Positions 1 through 8,261 are shown, counted from the stretch's first letter. The stretch: 16,817 nt of DNA from Nitrospirota bacterium (GCA_021844645.1 JAKBTA010000023.1:1-16817), one strand, 5' to 3'. Numbers and translations are program-made. Notes: a model not told the origin generated them from the sequence alone.

Positions 1-324
1 CAACAGCCAGAAGACACCCAATCCCGATCGCGCCGCAGATATCGCCCAGCTGAAAGCAGAGATCACAAAGCTCAGGGCGAGGCTCACCGCGCTCAACAGC
101 CAGAAGACACCCAATCCCGATCGCGCCGCGGATATCGCCCAATTGAAGGCCAAGATCGCAAAGCTCAGGGCGAGGCTCACCGCGCTCAACAGCCAGAAGA
201 CACCCAATCCCGATCGCGCTGCGGATATCGCCCAATTGAAGGCCAAGATCGCAAAACTCAGGGCGAGGCTCACCGCGCTCAACAGCCAGAAGGCACCCAA
301 TCCCGATCGCGCCGCGGATATCGC
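1..324 (+). repeat. 93-bp in-frame tandem repeat
   Basis: Units begin at 1, 94, 187 and 280 with the landmark CAACAGCCAGAAG. The spacing is exactly 93 bp (31 codons), and the fourth copy diverges after about 45 bp near 324. Copies two and three are almost identical, while copy one has several substitutions. The array probably continues upstream of the window. In-frame units with very high DNA identity point to recent expansion by slippage or recombination, so copy number may vary between strains. Confidence 0.95.
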
Positions 325-613
325 TTCGGTCAAGAGAAGGATTTTCATGCTGAAGAACCGCCTCAGAGCCCTTCGTGCTGACAATCGGTTCGACTATGAC
401 CGGGCAGACCGGGATTTCCGGGACAGGGAATCTCCCGAAGCCTCCATGCACCATGATGGAGACGACCATCATCCCGAACTCGGAAGATCCGCTTTTGGCC
501 ACGAAGAAGCTACAAGGGAGATCATGCAGGGATCCCATGAAAGGGTTGCCGCGCTCTACTCCCCATCCCACCATGCGGGGTATCATGCCCGAATGCACAG
601 ACATTCCCGATAA
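2..613 (+). CDS. Coiled-coil tandem-repeat protein with His-rich tail (5' truncated)
   Basis: The reading frame is open from the first bases of the window, so the start lies upstream and only the last 203 codons are visible. The visible N-terminal part is a 31-residue repeat (core LNSQKTPNPDRAAD followed by IAQLKAKIAKLRARLTA), present in three full copies plus a partial fourth. Ile/Leu residues in the second half fall at 3-4 spacing, which suggests amphipathic helices or a coiled coil broken by a Pro/Asn linker. After the repeats comes a charged region (RADNRFDYDRADRDFRDR), then a tail rich in His, with HH pairs and HARMHRHSR at the end. The tail could bind metal, which is inference. The stop overlaps the next start (TAATG), suggesting translational coupling with the barrel-like protein downstream. 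I do not recognise the family. An internal TTG at 143 could be mistaken for a start, but the repeat continues upstream of it. Confidence 0.8.
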   Translation, partial: NSQKTPNPDRAADIAQLKAEITKLRARLTALNSQKTPNPDRAADIAQLKAKIAKLRARLTALNSQKTPNPDRAADIAQLKAKIAKLRARLTALNSQKAPNPDRAADIASVKRRIFMLKNRLRALRADNRFDYDRADRDFRDRESPEASMHHDGDDHHPELGRSAFGHEEATREIMQGSHERVAALYSPSHHAGYHARMHRHSR

Positions 614-2079
614 TGGGCGGATCTGACAAAAAGGCCGGGAGAGTCCCGGCCTTTCTCATCATTGCCCTTCTGGGCTCCCTGACCGGAGCCCTTTTTAGTG
701 TTGGCAACGGTTTCGCTGAAGAATCATCCGGGTCAGCCCCTTCGGATCATGACTGGAAGACGATCAACAACAGTATTGCCAAAAGAAAATTTTCCCTGGC
801 AGAGCAACAGATTGGCAACTACATCAAATTTCATCCCAAAAGACGCGAGGCATATACACTTGGAGCCCGTATCGCCCGGAAAATCCATCAACCCGGAAAG
901 GGGATTGCCATTCTGGACAAGGGAATCAGTCAATATCCCGATGACAAGACTCTTCTCAGGCTGAAAGCGGAGCTTCTGATGGAACAGGGAAACATGTCCC
1001 GCTCCAGAACAATCCTGAACCGGCTTTCCAGAGATCCGACACTGTCCCAAAAAGAAAAGGAAAAGGTCACCGAAGACAAAAAAACGCTTGAGGTCCTTGT
1101 GCTGTCAACCCCGCCCCTTGAAACCTTTGACCAGAACATCAACTTTCAGGAACCGGTTCCCCCTCCATTCCAGTCACCATCCACCTACGAGATGGAAAAT
1201 TCGGATTACCATATCCACATCCAGAATGTCGACATCGGATATTCGGGTGGTTCCTCCATCGGAACCGGGATCACCGCAGAAACACCCCTTTTGAAAGATA
1301 CTGTCCATTTTCAGGCGGGGACCAATCTTTACGTGGGATCGGCATCAGGACAGACCAGCGGCCTTGAGTCCTACCTTTTTGCCGGTGTGGACGGGCAGGG
1401 ACCGGATGGACTCCAGTACCTTCTTGATGCAGGGGATGTCTTCGCAGGCAATCAGGTCAATGCCGGACTTTACGGACACCTTGACCTTCCGCTCGGAAGG
1501 CTAAGGATCGATGGACAAGGGTGGTATCAACTTCCCTGGAGCGGATACGGACAAGCCATCCTCGAAGGCGCACTCCAGTCCGGAGGGCTTCTGAACGCGA
1601 CTGTTTCCCTGATTCCGAACCTGTCCCTGTCAGGAGAGTACGAATACACCTACGACACTCTGGGCGGAAGTCAGACACCCTTTGGAATCAATCACAACAC
1701 AATGGTCGCGGTCGACTGGAACTTTCTGAAAAAACCAGATCTTCATCTCGTCGCGGGATATGATACGCAGTCCTTCACACCTTTTATCCCGAACGCAACC
1801 AATCTGGTGCCCGTCCTTCTGTCGTCAAATTTTGGGTTTGCCGGACTTTCAACACTCGACCAGCTGGGTCGTTATGTAGTTTTAAATGGACAGCTGGGAG
1901 GAGTTGTGGGGACATTCGACACTCCAGGGCCACTCGCAGGCCTTCAGGCCGACATCGGCGCATCGGTCCAGGCCAATGAACATCTGGAGTTTTATGCCAA
2001 TCTGTCTTACGAGTCCCTGGCCGCAGCCTATGTGGGTGCCGTGACCACCATGATGTTCGGAATCAACGTCTGGCTTTAG
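613..2079 (+). CDS. Exported TPR / outer-membrane beta-barrel-like protein
   Basis: The 488-residue product begins with a signal-peptide-like segment (basic start, then hydrophobic AFLIIALLGSLTGALF at about 13-28, and a likely cut near GFA-EE). Residues about 45-160 are helical and TPR-like (KRKFSLAEQQIGNYIKFHP, GKGIAILDKGISQYPDD, SRSRTILNRLSRDP). A Pro-rich linker follows at about 165-190. From about 200 to the end the protein is rich in Gly and in alternating hydrophobic/aromatic residues, as expected for a transmembrane beta-barrel, and it finishes with MMFGINVWL. This order (signal, TPR, barrel) is that of polysaccharide-export porins such as BcsC, PgaA or PelB, but no exact family is recognised. 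The start ATG overlaps the preceding stop by one base, so the two genes are probably one transcription unit. They may act together at the outer membrane. Confidence 0.6.
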   Translation: MGGSDKKAGRVPAFLIIALLGSLTGALFSVGNGFAEESSGSAPSDHDWKTINNSIAKRKFSLAEQQIGNYIKFHPKRREAYTLGARIARKIHQPGKGIAILDKGISQYPDDKTLLRLKAELLMEQGNMSRSRTILNRLSRDPTLSQKEKEKVTEDKKTLEVLVLSTPPLETFDQNINFQEPVPPPFQSPSTYEMENSDYHIHIQNVDIGYSGGSSIGTGITAETPLLKDTVHFQAGTNLYVGSASGQTSGLESYLFAGVDGQGPDGLQYLLDAGDVFAGNQVNAGLYGHLDLPLGRLRIDGQGWYQLPWSGYGQAILEGALQSGGLLNATVSLIPNLSLSGEYEYTYDTLGGSQTPFGINHNTMVAVDWNFLKKPDLHLVAGYDTQSFTPFIPNATNLVPVLLSSNFGFAGLSTLDQLGRYVVLNGQLGGVVGTFDTPGPLAGLQADIGASVQANEHLEFYANLSYESLAAAYVGAVTTMMFGINVWL

Positions 2080-2088
2080 ACTCACACG

Positions 2089-2115
2089 CCCATTCCCCGG
2101 GTCCCGGGGAATGGG
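2089..2115. terminator. Perfect 12-bp hairpin between converging genes
   Basis: CCCATTCCCCGG (2089-2100) and CCGGGGAATGGG (2104-2115) are perfectly complementary around a 3-nt loop. The hairpin starts 9 bp after the plus-strand barrel gene stop and lies 1 bp beyond the minus-strand merR stop. On the plus strand a T-rich stretch (ATGTTTTT) follows about 10 bases later. It probably serves as a bidirectional terminator, and it is only classically rho-independent-like on the plus strand. Confidence 0.7.
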
Positions 2116-2116
2116 T

Positions 2117-2524
2117 TCAGACGTTATGTTTTTCCAAAACGTCCAGAATGGGGCATTCGGATGTATGACCCGGTTCCCGGCAACTTTCCAGAAGTTTCTC
2201 AAGAGCCACCTGGATCCCTTCGAGATTCCGGATTTTCTCCTTCACCACCCGGATTTTCTCCTCAGCCATCTTCTGCACCGATTCGCAATTGGTTTCCTTT
2301 GTTGTCCGAAGCCCAAGAAGCTCCCGAATTTCCGCGAGGGTGAAGCCAATCTCCTTCGCATTCTTGATAAACTTCAGCCGGAAGACCGTTTCCTCCGGAT
2401 AGTCCCGGTATCCCGACTCCCTTCGCGGGGGATCCGGGATCAATCCGTTTCTCTCATAAAAGCGGATGGTATCGATGCTGACACCGGAAAGTCTTGCGAC
2501 CTTTCCGATCGGAAGATGGGTCAT
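2117..2524 (-). CDS. merR: MerR, mercury-responsive transcriptional regulator
   Basis: This is a 135-residue regulator that represses and, on binding Hg(II), activates the mer promoter by unwinding its overlong spacer. The N-terminal winged helix-turn-helix is typical (MTHLPIGKVARLSGVSIDTI, RFYERNGLI, GYRDYPEETVFRLKFI). It is followed by the long dimerisation helix (about 82-112). The three Hg-binding cysteines are present as C80, C115 and C124, with the same 35- and 9-residue spacing as C82/C117/C126 of Tn501 MerR. This separates it from CueR, ZntR or CadR. The start at 2524 is chosen because it gives the full-length family N-terminus and has a GAGGA ribosome site just upstream. The longer open frame to 2812 runs into merA. 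It is the last gene of the mer unit, 56 bp after merA, rather than divergent as in most Gram-negative mer operons. Confidence 0.93.
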   Translation of the reverse strand: MTHLPIGKVARLSGVSIDTIRFYERNGLIPDPPRRESGYRDYPEETVFRLKFIKNAKEIGFTLAEIRELLGLRTTKETNCESVQKMAEEKIRVVKEKIRNLEGIQVALEKLLESCREPGHTSECPILDVLEKHNV

Positions 2525-2580
2525 GCGATCATCCTCAGATTGGTTTCCCTGTCTCGGGCAAGCCCAAAATCCATTCCAGA

Positions 2581-4230
2581 CTATCCCGCACAGCATGAAA
2601 GCTGTTTGACATCCTTGTAAAAAGACTGGGCACAGAGCTTCAGGCTTTCCACCATTGTCAAATAGGGGAAAAACTGGTCTCCAATCTCCCGGACTGTCCT
2701 CCCGCCAGCAATCGCCATTGCGGCCGTCTGGATGACTTCTCCCCCTTCCGGAGCCAACACCTGGACTCCAATCAAACGGCCGGTTTTTTTCTCCGCTACC
2801 ATTTTGACCCATCCTCTCGTATCGAAATTGGCAAGTGCCCTTGGAACCTGATCCAGGGAAACTGTCCGGACATCGACTTCCATTCCTCGCGAAAGAGCAT
2901 CCGCCTCGGAGAGGCCGACCACAGCCACCTGCGGATCTGTGAAAATGACTTCGGGAAGAACCGAAAGGTCCAGATTGGCAGTCTCTTTTCCCATCATATT
3001 GATCGCGGCCCGGGTTCCGGAGGCTGCCGACACATAAACGAACTTTGGAAGATTGGTGCAGTCCCCAACAGCAAATATACCAGGAACATTCGTTTCCAAT
3101 CGATCATTGACAACGATCGACCCATTCTGTGTGGTGATCACCCCAGCCTTTTCAAGAGACAGTCCAAAAGTATTCGGTGTCCGCCCTGTCGCAACCAGGC
3201 AGCCATCTCCCTCAACCGTCATCCCATCCAATTGGAGAGTAAACTTTCCGTTCTCAAACTCGACACCAAGAACCTTTGCGTTCAACAGAAAACGGATCCC
3301 CTCACCAGCGAGGTAAGTCTGGAGACTTTTGCCGATGTCCGCATCCATCCGTTTCAGGATTTGCGGATTCCGGTCGATAATCGTCACGCGGCTCCCGAGA
3401 CGCTGCATGGCCTGCCCGATTTCAAGCGCCACAAATCCACCGCCCAGAATGATCATCTCCTTTGGTACATCATTTGAAAACAAGGCTTCGGTCGAAGTCC
3501 AGAAAGGGGCTCCGGCGAGTCCGGGAATCTCCGGAACATGGGGACGACTTCCTGTTGCCACAAGGATACGATCCGCCACCAGAGACTCTTCACTCCCGTC
3601 CTTTTTCCGGACAAGAACAACTGTCTCACTTTGAAAAGAGGCCGTTCCCTCGATGAAGGTGACATTTGGAAGATCCCTCAGAAGACGGCTGTATTTTTCT
3701 TCCCGAAGCTCGAGCACTCTCCCTTCTCGCTGTTTCTTCAGAAGAGGGGCTGAAAACTCCGGCGTTGTCGGCCGAATGCCCTCAAAAGGAGGACACATGG
3801 ACTGATGGACATGATGTGCCTGACGGATCAATATCTTCGAAGGAACACATCCGACATTGACACAAGTTCCGCCAATCGTCCCCCGTTCCACGAGAGTGAC
3901 CCGAGCGCCCAGCTCGGAGGCTCGGAGGGCTGCGGCAAAGGCCCCTGATCCGGCTCCGATGATGACGATATGCCGCAAGGATGTGTCGGAAGAAACGTCC
4001 GGGCCGCCAAATGAAGCCGGATCACCCGGAAAAAGTTCATACCCTTCCTCATGGACCTCTTTTTGAAGCTCTTCGAAGGACGCCGGCTCCTTGACTTCAA
4101 TCTCACCTGCTCCCCTGGCATAAGAGACTCGGGCTGAAATGACATTGGGATTTTTGAGAAGCGTTTTCTCGATGGTCAAAGCACAATGGTCACAGGTCAT
4201 TCCCTCAACACGAAAAGCAATCTTTTCCAT
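2581..4230 (-). CDS. merA: MerA, mercuric reductase with N-terminal HMA domain
   Basis: This 549-residue cytoplasmic flavoenzyme reduces Hg(II) to volatile Hg(0) with NADPH. Residues 1-70 form a heavy-metal-associated (MerP-like) domain with the GMTCDHC motif (C13, C16). A FAD-binding GAGSGAFAA loop follows at about 92-100, then the redox-active disulfide GGTCVNVGCVPSK (C123, C128). A second nucleotide-binding motif (ILGGGFVALEIG) and the FAD site IFAVGDCT follow, with the pyridine-nucleotide-disulfide dimerisation domain at the end. The C-terminal mercury-handling pair C546-C547 (LSCCAG) and a Tyr at 538 are intact. All known catalytic residues appear present, so it should be active. The start at 4230 has AAGGAG six bases upstream, and the open frame extends 29 codons further without a better site. 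It is co-directional with the transporter gene upstream (77 bp) and merR downstream (56 bp). Confidence 0.96.
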   Translation of the reverse strand: MEKIAFRVEGMTCDHCALTIEKTLLKNPNVISARVSYARGAGEIEVKEPASFEELQKEVHEEGYELFPGDPASFGGPDVSSDTSLRHIVIIGAGSGAFAAALRASELGARVTLVERGTIGGTCVNVGCVPSKILIRQAHHVHQSMCPPFEGIRPTTPEFSAPLLKKQREGRVLELREEKYSRLLRDLPNVTFIEGTASFQSETVVLVRKKDGSEESLVADRILVATGSRPHVPEIPGLAGAPFWTSTEALFSNDVPKEMIILGGGFVALEIGQAMQRLGSRVTIIDRNPQILKRMDADIGKSLQTYLAGEGIRFLLNAKVLGVEFENGKFTLQLDGMTVEGDGCLVATGRTPNTFGLSLEKAGVITTQNGSIVVNDRLETNVPGIFAVGDCTNLPKFVYVSAASGTRAAINMMGKETANLDLSVLPEVIFTDPQVAVVGLSEADALSRGMEVDVRTVSLDQVPRALANFDTRGWVKMVAEKKTGRLIGVQVLAPEGGEVIQTAAMAIAGGRTVREIGDQFFPYLTMVESLKLCAQSFYKDVKQLSCCAG

Positions 4231-4307
4231 CCTGAACTCCTTCTGATTGAACCTGGGGGTCAGCTCCAAGCTGACCCGGATCTCACTCTTGGTCTTTTCC
4301 GGAATTC

Positions 4308-4721
4308 TTATCCGCAAAACGCCGTCTTTTTACGCCTTCGAAATAGCTCGCTACCCGTCAGAAGCAAAAGACCCGCGAGACCGGCATACATCAACGGATG
4401 ATAGAACTTCATTCCCATCGGAATCCCCAGTGCGCATAAAAGGTATCCCGCCAGAAACCAACCGTTCTGGTGGTTCCGGTAGGAAAGGAAAGCCCCCCAG
4501 GAACCCATCATCAGGGAAGCCAGCATCAAAGGAAAAAGAAGATGCTTCTTGATCAGGACTCCCAGTCCAATGGTTCCGATAAATGAAAGAAGGGCAGGAA
4601 CTCCGGCACAACACGATACTGCAACAAATGTCATCAGGGCGGCACCCACTGCCATTATGCCCGATGACTGTGGTTCATTGCTCCGAACACCTGAGGATTT
4701 TTTCAAATTTTTGTTGTCCAT
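4308..4721 (-). CDS. MerC-like mercury uptake membrane protein
   Basis: This 137-residue protein has four predicted membrane helices (about 23-41, 44-58 with 61-78, 88-104 and 107-124). It carries the metal-binding Cys pair in the first helix (SCCAGVPALLSFIGTIGLGV, C37-C38). The pattern of CC, then PAL, an I-G-x-IGLG stretch, a short WxxFLSYRNH-type loop and LMYAGLA resembles MerC more than MerT. MerT was considered and is the alternative. Its role is to bring Hg(II) through the inner membrane to MerA. The start is placed at 4721 because GGAAAGGGA lies 5-6 bases upstream. A GTG at 4757 and an ATG at 4739 are in frame but lack a good ribosome site. It is the first gene of the mer unit, transcribed from the MerR-type promoter at 4840-4870. 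No separate merP is present, but merA carries an HMA domain. Confidence 0.8.
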   Translation of the reverse strand: MDNKNLKKSSGVRSNEPQSSGIMAVGAALMTFVAVSCCAGVPALLSFIGTIGLGVLIKKHLLFPLMLASLMMGSWGAFLSYRNHQNGWFLAGYLLCALGIPMGMKFYHPLMYAGLAGLLLLTGSELFRRRKKTAFCG

Positions 4722-5269
4722 CGAATCCCTTTCCAGCATATAGATCTTTTCATCCACATTGTCCGGGAGTTCTTTTTCACAACCCGGAAGGAATCACGAA
4801 AGAGAGACGATCCGCCTCTCAGGCAGACCTCAAGATCAAGGATAAACCCTTGACATTAGTCCAGAGTCAAGAAGAAATCATTTTTCCAGTTCTCGAAGTA
4901 AAATGCCCGTGAAAAAGAGGCTGCAGTCTCCAACCAACACAACGGATGGACCGGAGTCTTGTGAGAGCAGACAAAAGCCGGACAGGCCACAGGAGAATGA
5001 AGCGACGATGTCCAAAAAGGAAGTGTGGCTTATCAGGAATGGCTCAATGGGCCAGCAACAGGGAATGGATCGCAATGATGGTGTTTGCGGACCTCGCAGG
5101 TCCGGGCCTTTGGATGTGCCATTGATGGTGCGGCTCACCACAAAAGATATGACAAGAAGTATCCGGGGAAAGAAAAGCCGGGGAACCACCTAGCCCCCCG
5201 GTCTATTCCTTGAGAATCCTGAAACGAAGCCGGATCACCCTCTCATGCCAGGTTCCATGGGAATGATTC
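4722..5269. other. Intergenic region between mer operon and ettA
   Basis: This stretch of about 550 bp contains the mer promoter near its left end. The rest has no gene I can support. A plus-strand open frame (4903-5193, or from 5008) lacks a convincing ribosome site and recognisable protein features. A possible weak hairpin (CCGGGG at 5178-5183 with CCCCGG at 5196-5201) lies near the right end. Confidence 0.5.
4840..4870 (-). promoter_or_regulatory. MerR-type operator-promoter of the mer operon
   Basis: Read on the minus strand, TTGACT (4870-4865) is followed by a 19-bp spacer and TTATCC (4845-4840), or by a 20-bp spacer and TATCCT. The spacer contains an imperfect dyad, CTCTGGAC-TAAT-GTCAAGGG, with six of eight paired positions matching. 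A 19-20 bp spacer carrying a dyad is the hallmark of MerR-family promoters. Transcription would begin near 4833, leaving a leader of about 110 bases before the transporter start. Confidence 0.72.
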
Positions 5270-6937
5270 TTACCGGCTGATTGGCTTGTATCTGAGACGT
5301 TTGGGTTTTGCCCCTTCGGCTCCGAGGCGTTTTTTCTTGTCGGCTTCGTATTCTTGATAGTTCCCGTCAAAGAAGGATACCGTAGAATCCCCTTCAAAAG
5401 AGAGAATATGCGTTGCGATCCGGTCAAGGAACCACCGGTCATGGGAAATCACGAGGACACAACCCGCAAACTCCAGAAGTGCGTCTTCCAGAGCCCGCAA
5501 TGTTTCAACATCCAGATCATTTGAAGGTTCATCCAGCAAAAGGACATTGCCCCCCGACATCAATGTCTTGGCAAGATGGAGTCTTCCCCTTTCTCCACCG
5601 GAAAGGGTGCCCACGATCTTCTGCTGATCCGGCCCCTTGAAGTTGAATCGGCCGATATAGGCACGGGAGGGTGTTTCGTAGCTTCCCACCTTGATGACCT
5701 CTGAGCCGTTCGCAATCTCCTCAAAGACCGTCCGATTGCCGGAAAGCATTTCCCGGGACTGGTCAACGTGGGCAAGCTTCACGCTCTTTCCAATGAGCAC
5801 CTCCCCCGAATCCGGTTTTTCTTTTCCGGTGATCATCCTGAAAAGGGTTGATTTTCCGGCACCATTTGGACCGATGATGCCAACGATGGCTCCGGGGGGA
5901 ATGGAAAAGGACAGATTATCGATCAAAAGCCTGTCTCCGTACCCCTTCGAGACCCCCTTGAATTCGATGACGCTGTCACCAAGCCTCTCCCCGACGGGAA
6001 TAAAAATCTCCTGGGTTTCATTCCTGGCCTGATAGTCCTTTGAGCTGAGCTCGTCAAAACGGGCCATTCTGGCTTTGGATTTCGCCTGTCGACCCTTGGC
6101 ATTTTGCCGGACCCACAAAAGCTCCTGCTTCATCGCTTTCATCCTTGCCGACTCCTGCTTTGACTCGGCCTCAAGACGACTCTCTTTCTGTTCAAGCCAT
6201 GAACTGTAGTTTCCCTTCCATGGAATACCCTGTCCACGATCAAGCTCAAGGATCCATTCCGCGACATTGTCCAGAAAATAGCGGTCATGGGTAACAGCAA
6301 CCACGGTTCCCGGAAACTCATGAAGAAACTGCTCAAGCCAATCGACAGACTCCGCATCGAGATGATTCGTGGGTTCATCGAGAAGGAGCATGTCAGGGCT
6401 AGACAGCAAAAGGCGACACAAGGCGACACGACGTTTTTCCCCTCCGGAAAGATGTCCGATTTTCGCCTCCCAGGGGGGCAGTCTCAGAGCATCCCCCGCG
6501 ATTTCCATCTTCTGGTTCAGATTGTGGCCATCAGAAGTGGCGATTATCGCCTCAAGCCGGCCCTGTTCCAATGCGAGCGCGTCAAAATCAGCATCGGGAT
6601 CGCCATAGGCCGCATAAAGCTCCTCAAGCTTCTTGTGGGCATCGAACACCTCCCCCAAGGCCTGCTCAACAGCGTCCCGAACGTTCATTTCGGGATCAAG
6701 TTCCGGCTCCTGGGGCAAATACCCGATCTTGATATTGGGCATCGGCGTGGCTTCGCCAAGAATATCGGTGTCGATTCCAGCCATAATCTTGAGTACGGTC
6801 GATTTTCCGGATCCGTTCAACCCCAGGACACCAATCTTGGCTCCAGGGAAAAAACTCAGGGAAATATCTTTTAAGATCTGACGTTTTGGAGGAACAACCT
6901 TGCCAACCCGATTCATTGTGAAAACGTATTGTGCCAT
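5270..6937 (-). CDS. ettA: EttA, ABC-F translational throttle ATPase
   Basis: This 555-residue cytoplasmic ABC-F protein has the same length as E. coli EttA and near-identical motifs from the first residues (MAQYVFTMNRVGKVVPPKRQ). It binds the ribosomal E site and gates the first elongation steps according to the ATP/ADP ratio. It has two ABC domains: Walker A GLNGSGKST with signature LSGGEKRRVALC and Walker B LLLLDEPTNHLD, then GPNGAGKST, LSGGERGRLHLA and LLLLDEPSNDLD. They are joined by the charged P-site tRNA interaction linker (about 240-310). The arm insertion in domain 1, characteristic of EttA, is present (PDADFDALALEQGRLE). The second Walker B has Ser where E. coli has Thr, which should be harmless. 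The start at 6937 is fixed by homology and an AGGGGA site five bases upstream. The open frame to 6982 is not used. It looks like a stand-alone housekeeping gene. Confidence 0.97.
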   Translation of the reverse strand: MAQYVFTMNRVGKVVPPKRQILKDISLSFFPGAKIGVLGLNGSGKSTVLKIMAGIDTDILGEATPMPNIKIGYLPQEPELDPEMNVRDAVEQALGEVFDAHKKLEELYAAYGDPDADFDALALEQGRLEAIIATSDGHNLNQKMEIAGDALRLPPWEAKIGHLSGGEKRRVALCRLLLSSPDMLLLDEPTNHLDAESVDWLEQFLHEFPGTVVAVTHDRYFLDNVAEWILELDRGQGIPWKGNYSSWLEQKESRLEAESKQESARMKAMKQELLWVRQNAKGRQAKSKARMARFDELSSKDYQARNETQEIFIPVGERLGDSVIEFKGVSKGYGDRLLIDNLSFSIPPGAIVGIIGPNGAGKSTLFRMITGKEKPDSGEVLIGKSVKLAHVDQSREMLSGNRTVFEEIANGSEVIKVGSYETPSRAYIGRFNFKGPDQQKIVGTLSGGERGRLHLAKTLMSGGNVLLLDEPSNDLDVETLRALEDALLEFAGCVLVISHDRWFLDRIATHILSFEGDSTVSFFDGNYQEYEADKKKRLGAEGAKPKRLRYKPISR

Positions 6938-7041
6938 GGATCCCCTGAAATTTGAGTGTGACAACAAGCAAACAGTGACCATGAATGATACAACAGGAAC
7001 GGATTTTTATGAAACCACAAAGGATGAAAGGATTGAATGAG

Positions 7042-8130
7042 TCAATGGGATCGGGCAGTTCTGTCCTCATCTTCACGATAGGACCAACCATCCGGAAAAC
7101 CGGTGAGTTTTGCACAATCCCTCAGATTAAGGATCACTTCCCGGAGCCGTTCCTGAAAAACCGACTTCTCCAGGATCCGTCTCCTCTCGATTTTCAGCCC
7201 GGTCATATAACTTTCCGCAACTTTCGAAAAAGTTTCTTGCTGGAAGACTCTTTTATGAAAACAGATTCCAAGGTATTGAGTGTCCAAAAAGCTCCTGATG
7301 GAATCCTCCGCAGCAAGCCGGTCATTTTTTGACGAATTCGCCTCCATCCTGGAAGGGACCAGATTCCATAATTCGTTGTGAGCGACATAGGAGTAGGGAA
7401 TGTAGTGATCAAGCGCATAGTTTCCGGGTTTTAACAGAGATCCTGTATAGAGGCACCGAACATCCCTATCACGAAGGAGATCATTCCAATACTCCTTGTA
7501 GGGCTTTGGAATGGATTTCCTGGCTTCATCAGGGTCGATCTTGTGCTTAAGGTTTGGAACCGCAAGATTCCTGTCCTGCAGATAGGATAGCCACTGAAAC
7601 TGGAACCAGTCCTTGACGATCGGAAAGTTTTCCTGGATATACCTAACCCATACAGGGTGCAGGACAAGAAACCCGTTTCCGGGATCCACCCTGTACAATG
7701 GTGGATTGGGACTCCAGAATGACTCATTGGAATGCCTTGAAATCAGTGCGTTTTTCTGATGATCCACTACCCCGCAAAGCGCATCTTCGAAAAATGGTGC
7801 CAAAAGACGAAATGGAACGTAACGCTTGAGCTTCTCCATTTCTCTGTTCCCGGCCTTTTCATCGATCATGCTTTTGAGAATGTCAGACATCCTGTCCTGA
7901 ACTCCGAATGAAAGCCGATACTCCTCCAGAAGGGGCCTTGCCGTGTCTATCATGCTGGAGACCAGAGAGAGTAGGTCGATCTTGACTCCAGAGCCTGCCA
8001 TATTTGGAGAAATCGATTTGATTGTGTGGAGCAAAGCCTGGAAAAACAGAAATTTATAGGAGTTGGTCACATTACTGAAGATTCTTGAAAGCTTGGAGAC
8101 ATCCACCGTTGCCGAAGCGGGCAAGAGCAT
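7042..8130 (-). CDS. HNH endonuclease domain protein
   Basis: This 362-residue protein has a C-terminal HNH nuclease domain. The signature is RCLYTGSLL (C226), then ALDHYIPYS (D241, H242), LWNLVPS (N256) and N265/K268 in EANSSKNDRL. This resembles the HNH_4-type beta-beta-alpha-metal fold of Cas9-like and defence nucleases. Only the first Cys of the usual zinc-knuckle position is present. The N-terminal about 200 residues (starting TNSYKFLFFQALLHTI) are not a domain I can name and probably confer target specificity. A GGGGGAG site precedes ATG 8130 by four bases. The TTG at 8142 is therefore not preferred. It diverges from the caspase/motor operon across an AT-rich region with a perfect inverted repeat, and the same strand continues into ettA after a 104-bp gap. 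A defence role is inferred. Similarity to ZorE, the type II Zorya HNH protein, is an open question. Confidence 0.8.
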   Translation of the reverse strand: MLLPASATVDVSKLSRIFSNVTNSYKFLFFQALLHTIKSISPNMAGSGVKIDLLSLVSSMIDTARPLLEEYRLSFGVQDRMSDILKSMIDEKAGNREMEKLKRYVPFRLLAPFFEDALCGVVDHQKNALISRHSNESFWSPNPPLYRVDPGNGFLVLHPVWVRYIQENFPIVKDWFQFQWLSYLQDRNLAVPNLKHKIDPDEARKSIPKPYKEYWNDLLRDRDVRCLYTGSLLKPGNYALDHYIPYSYVAHNELWNLVPSRMEANSSKNDRLAAEDSIRSFLDTQYLGICFHKRVFQQETFSKVAESYMTGLKIERRRILEKSVFQERLREVILNLRDCAKLTGFPDGWSYREDEDRTARSH

Positions 8131-8261
8131 TGACTCCCCCAATGAAAATGTTCAGCCAGTTTGCCTGATATCAGGATTGCCCGTCATAAAACCAATCTCC
8201 CGAGAGAGCATGAGCACAAAAACATAATAACAAATAATCCATTACAAAAATAAACAGCATA

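Noticed and set aside
1..324. CRISPR array
   Set aside because: The repeats are contiguous 93-bp units in one open reading frame with no unique spacers.
2525..2812. Longer MerR with an N-terminal extension
   Set aside because: The extension overlaps the end of merA in another frame, and the MerR family begins at the MTHLPIGK position with its own ribosome site.
4850..4855. TTGACA on the plus strand as a divergent promoter
   Set aside because: No acceptable -10 element follows at 16-18 bp. The sequence is part of the minus-strand MerR-type dyad.
4903..5193. Plus-strand open frame of 96 codons divergent from the mer operon
   Set aside because: It has no convincing ribosome site at 4903 or 5008, its composition is low in recognisable structure, and it overlaps the mer promoter side of an intergenic region. 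It could be a small gene, but nothing supports it.
5178..5201. Terminator hairpin CCGGGG/CCCCGG
   Set aside because: It has a six-base stem with a 12-base loop, no T run and no supported gene ending there.
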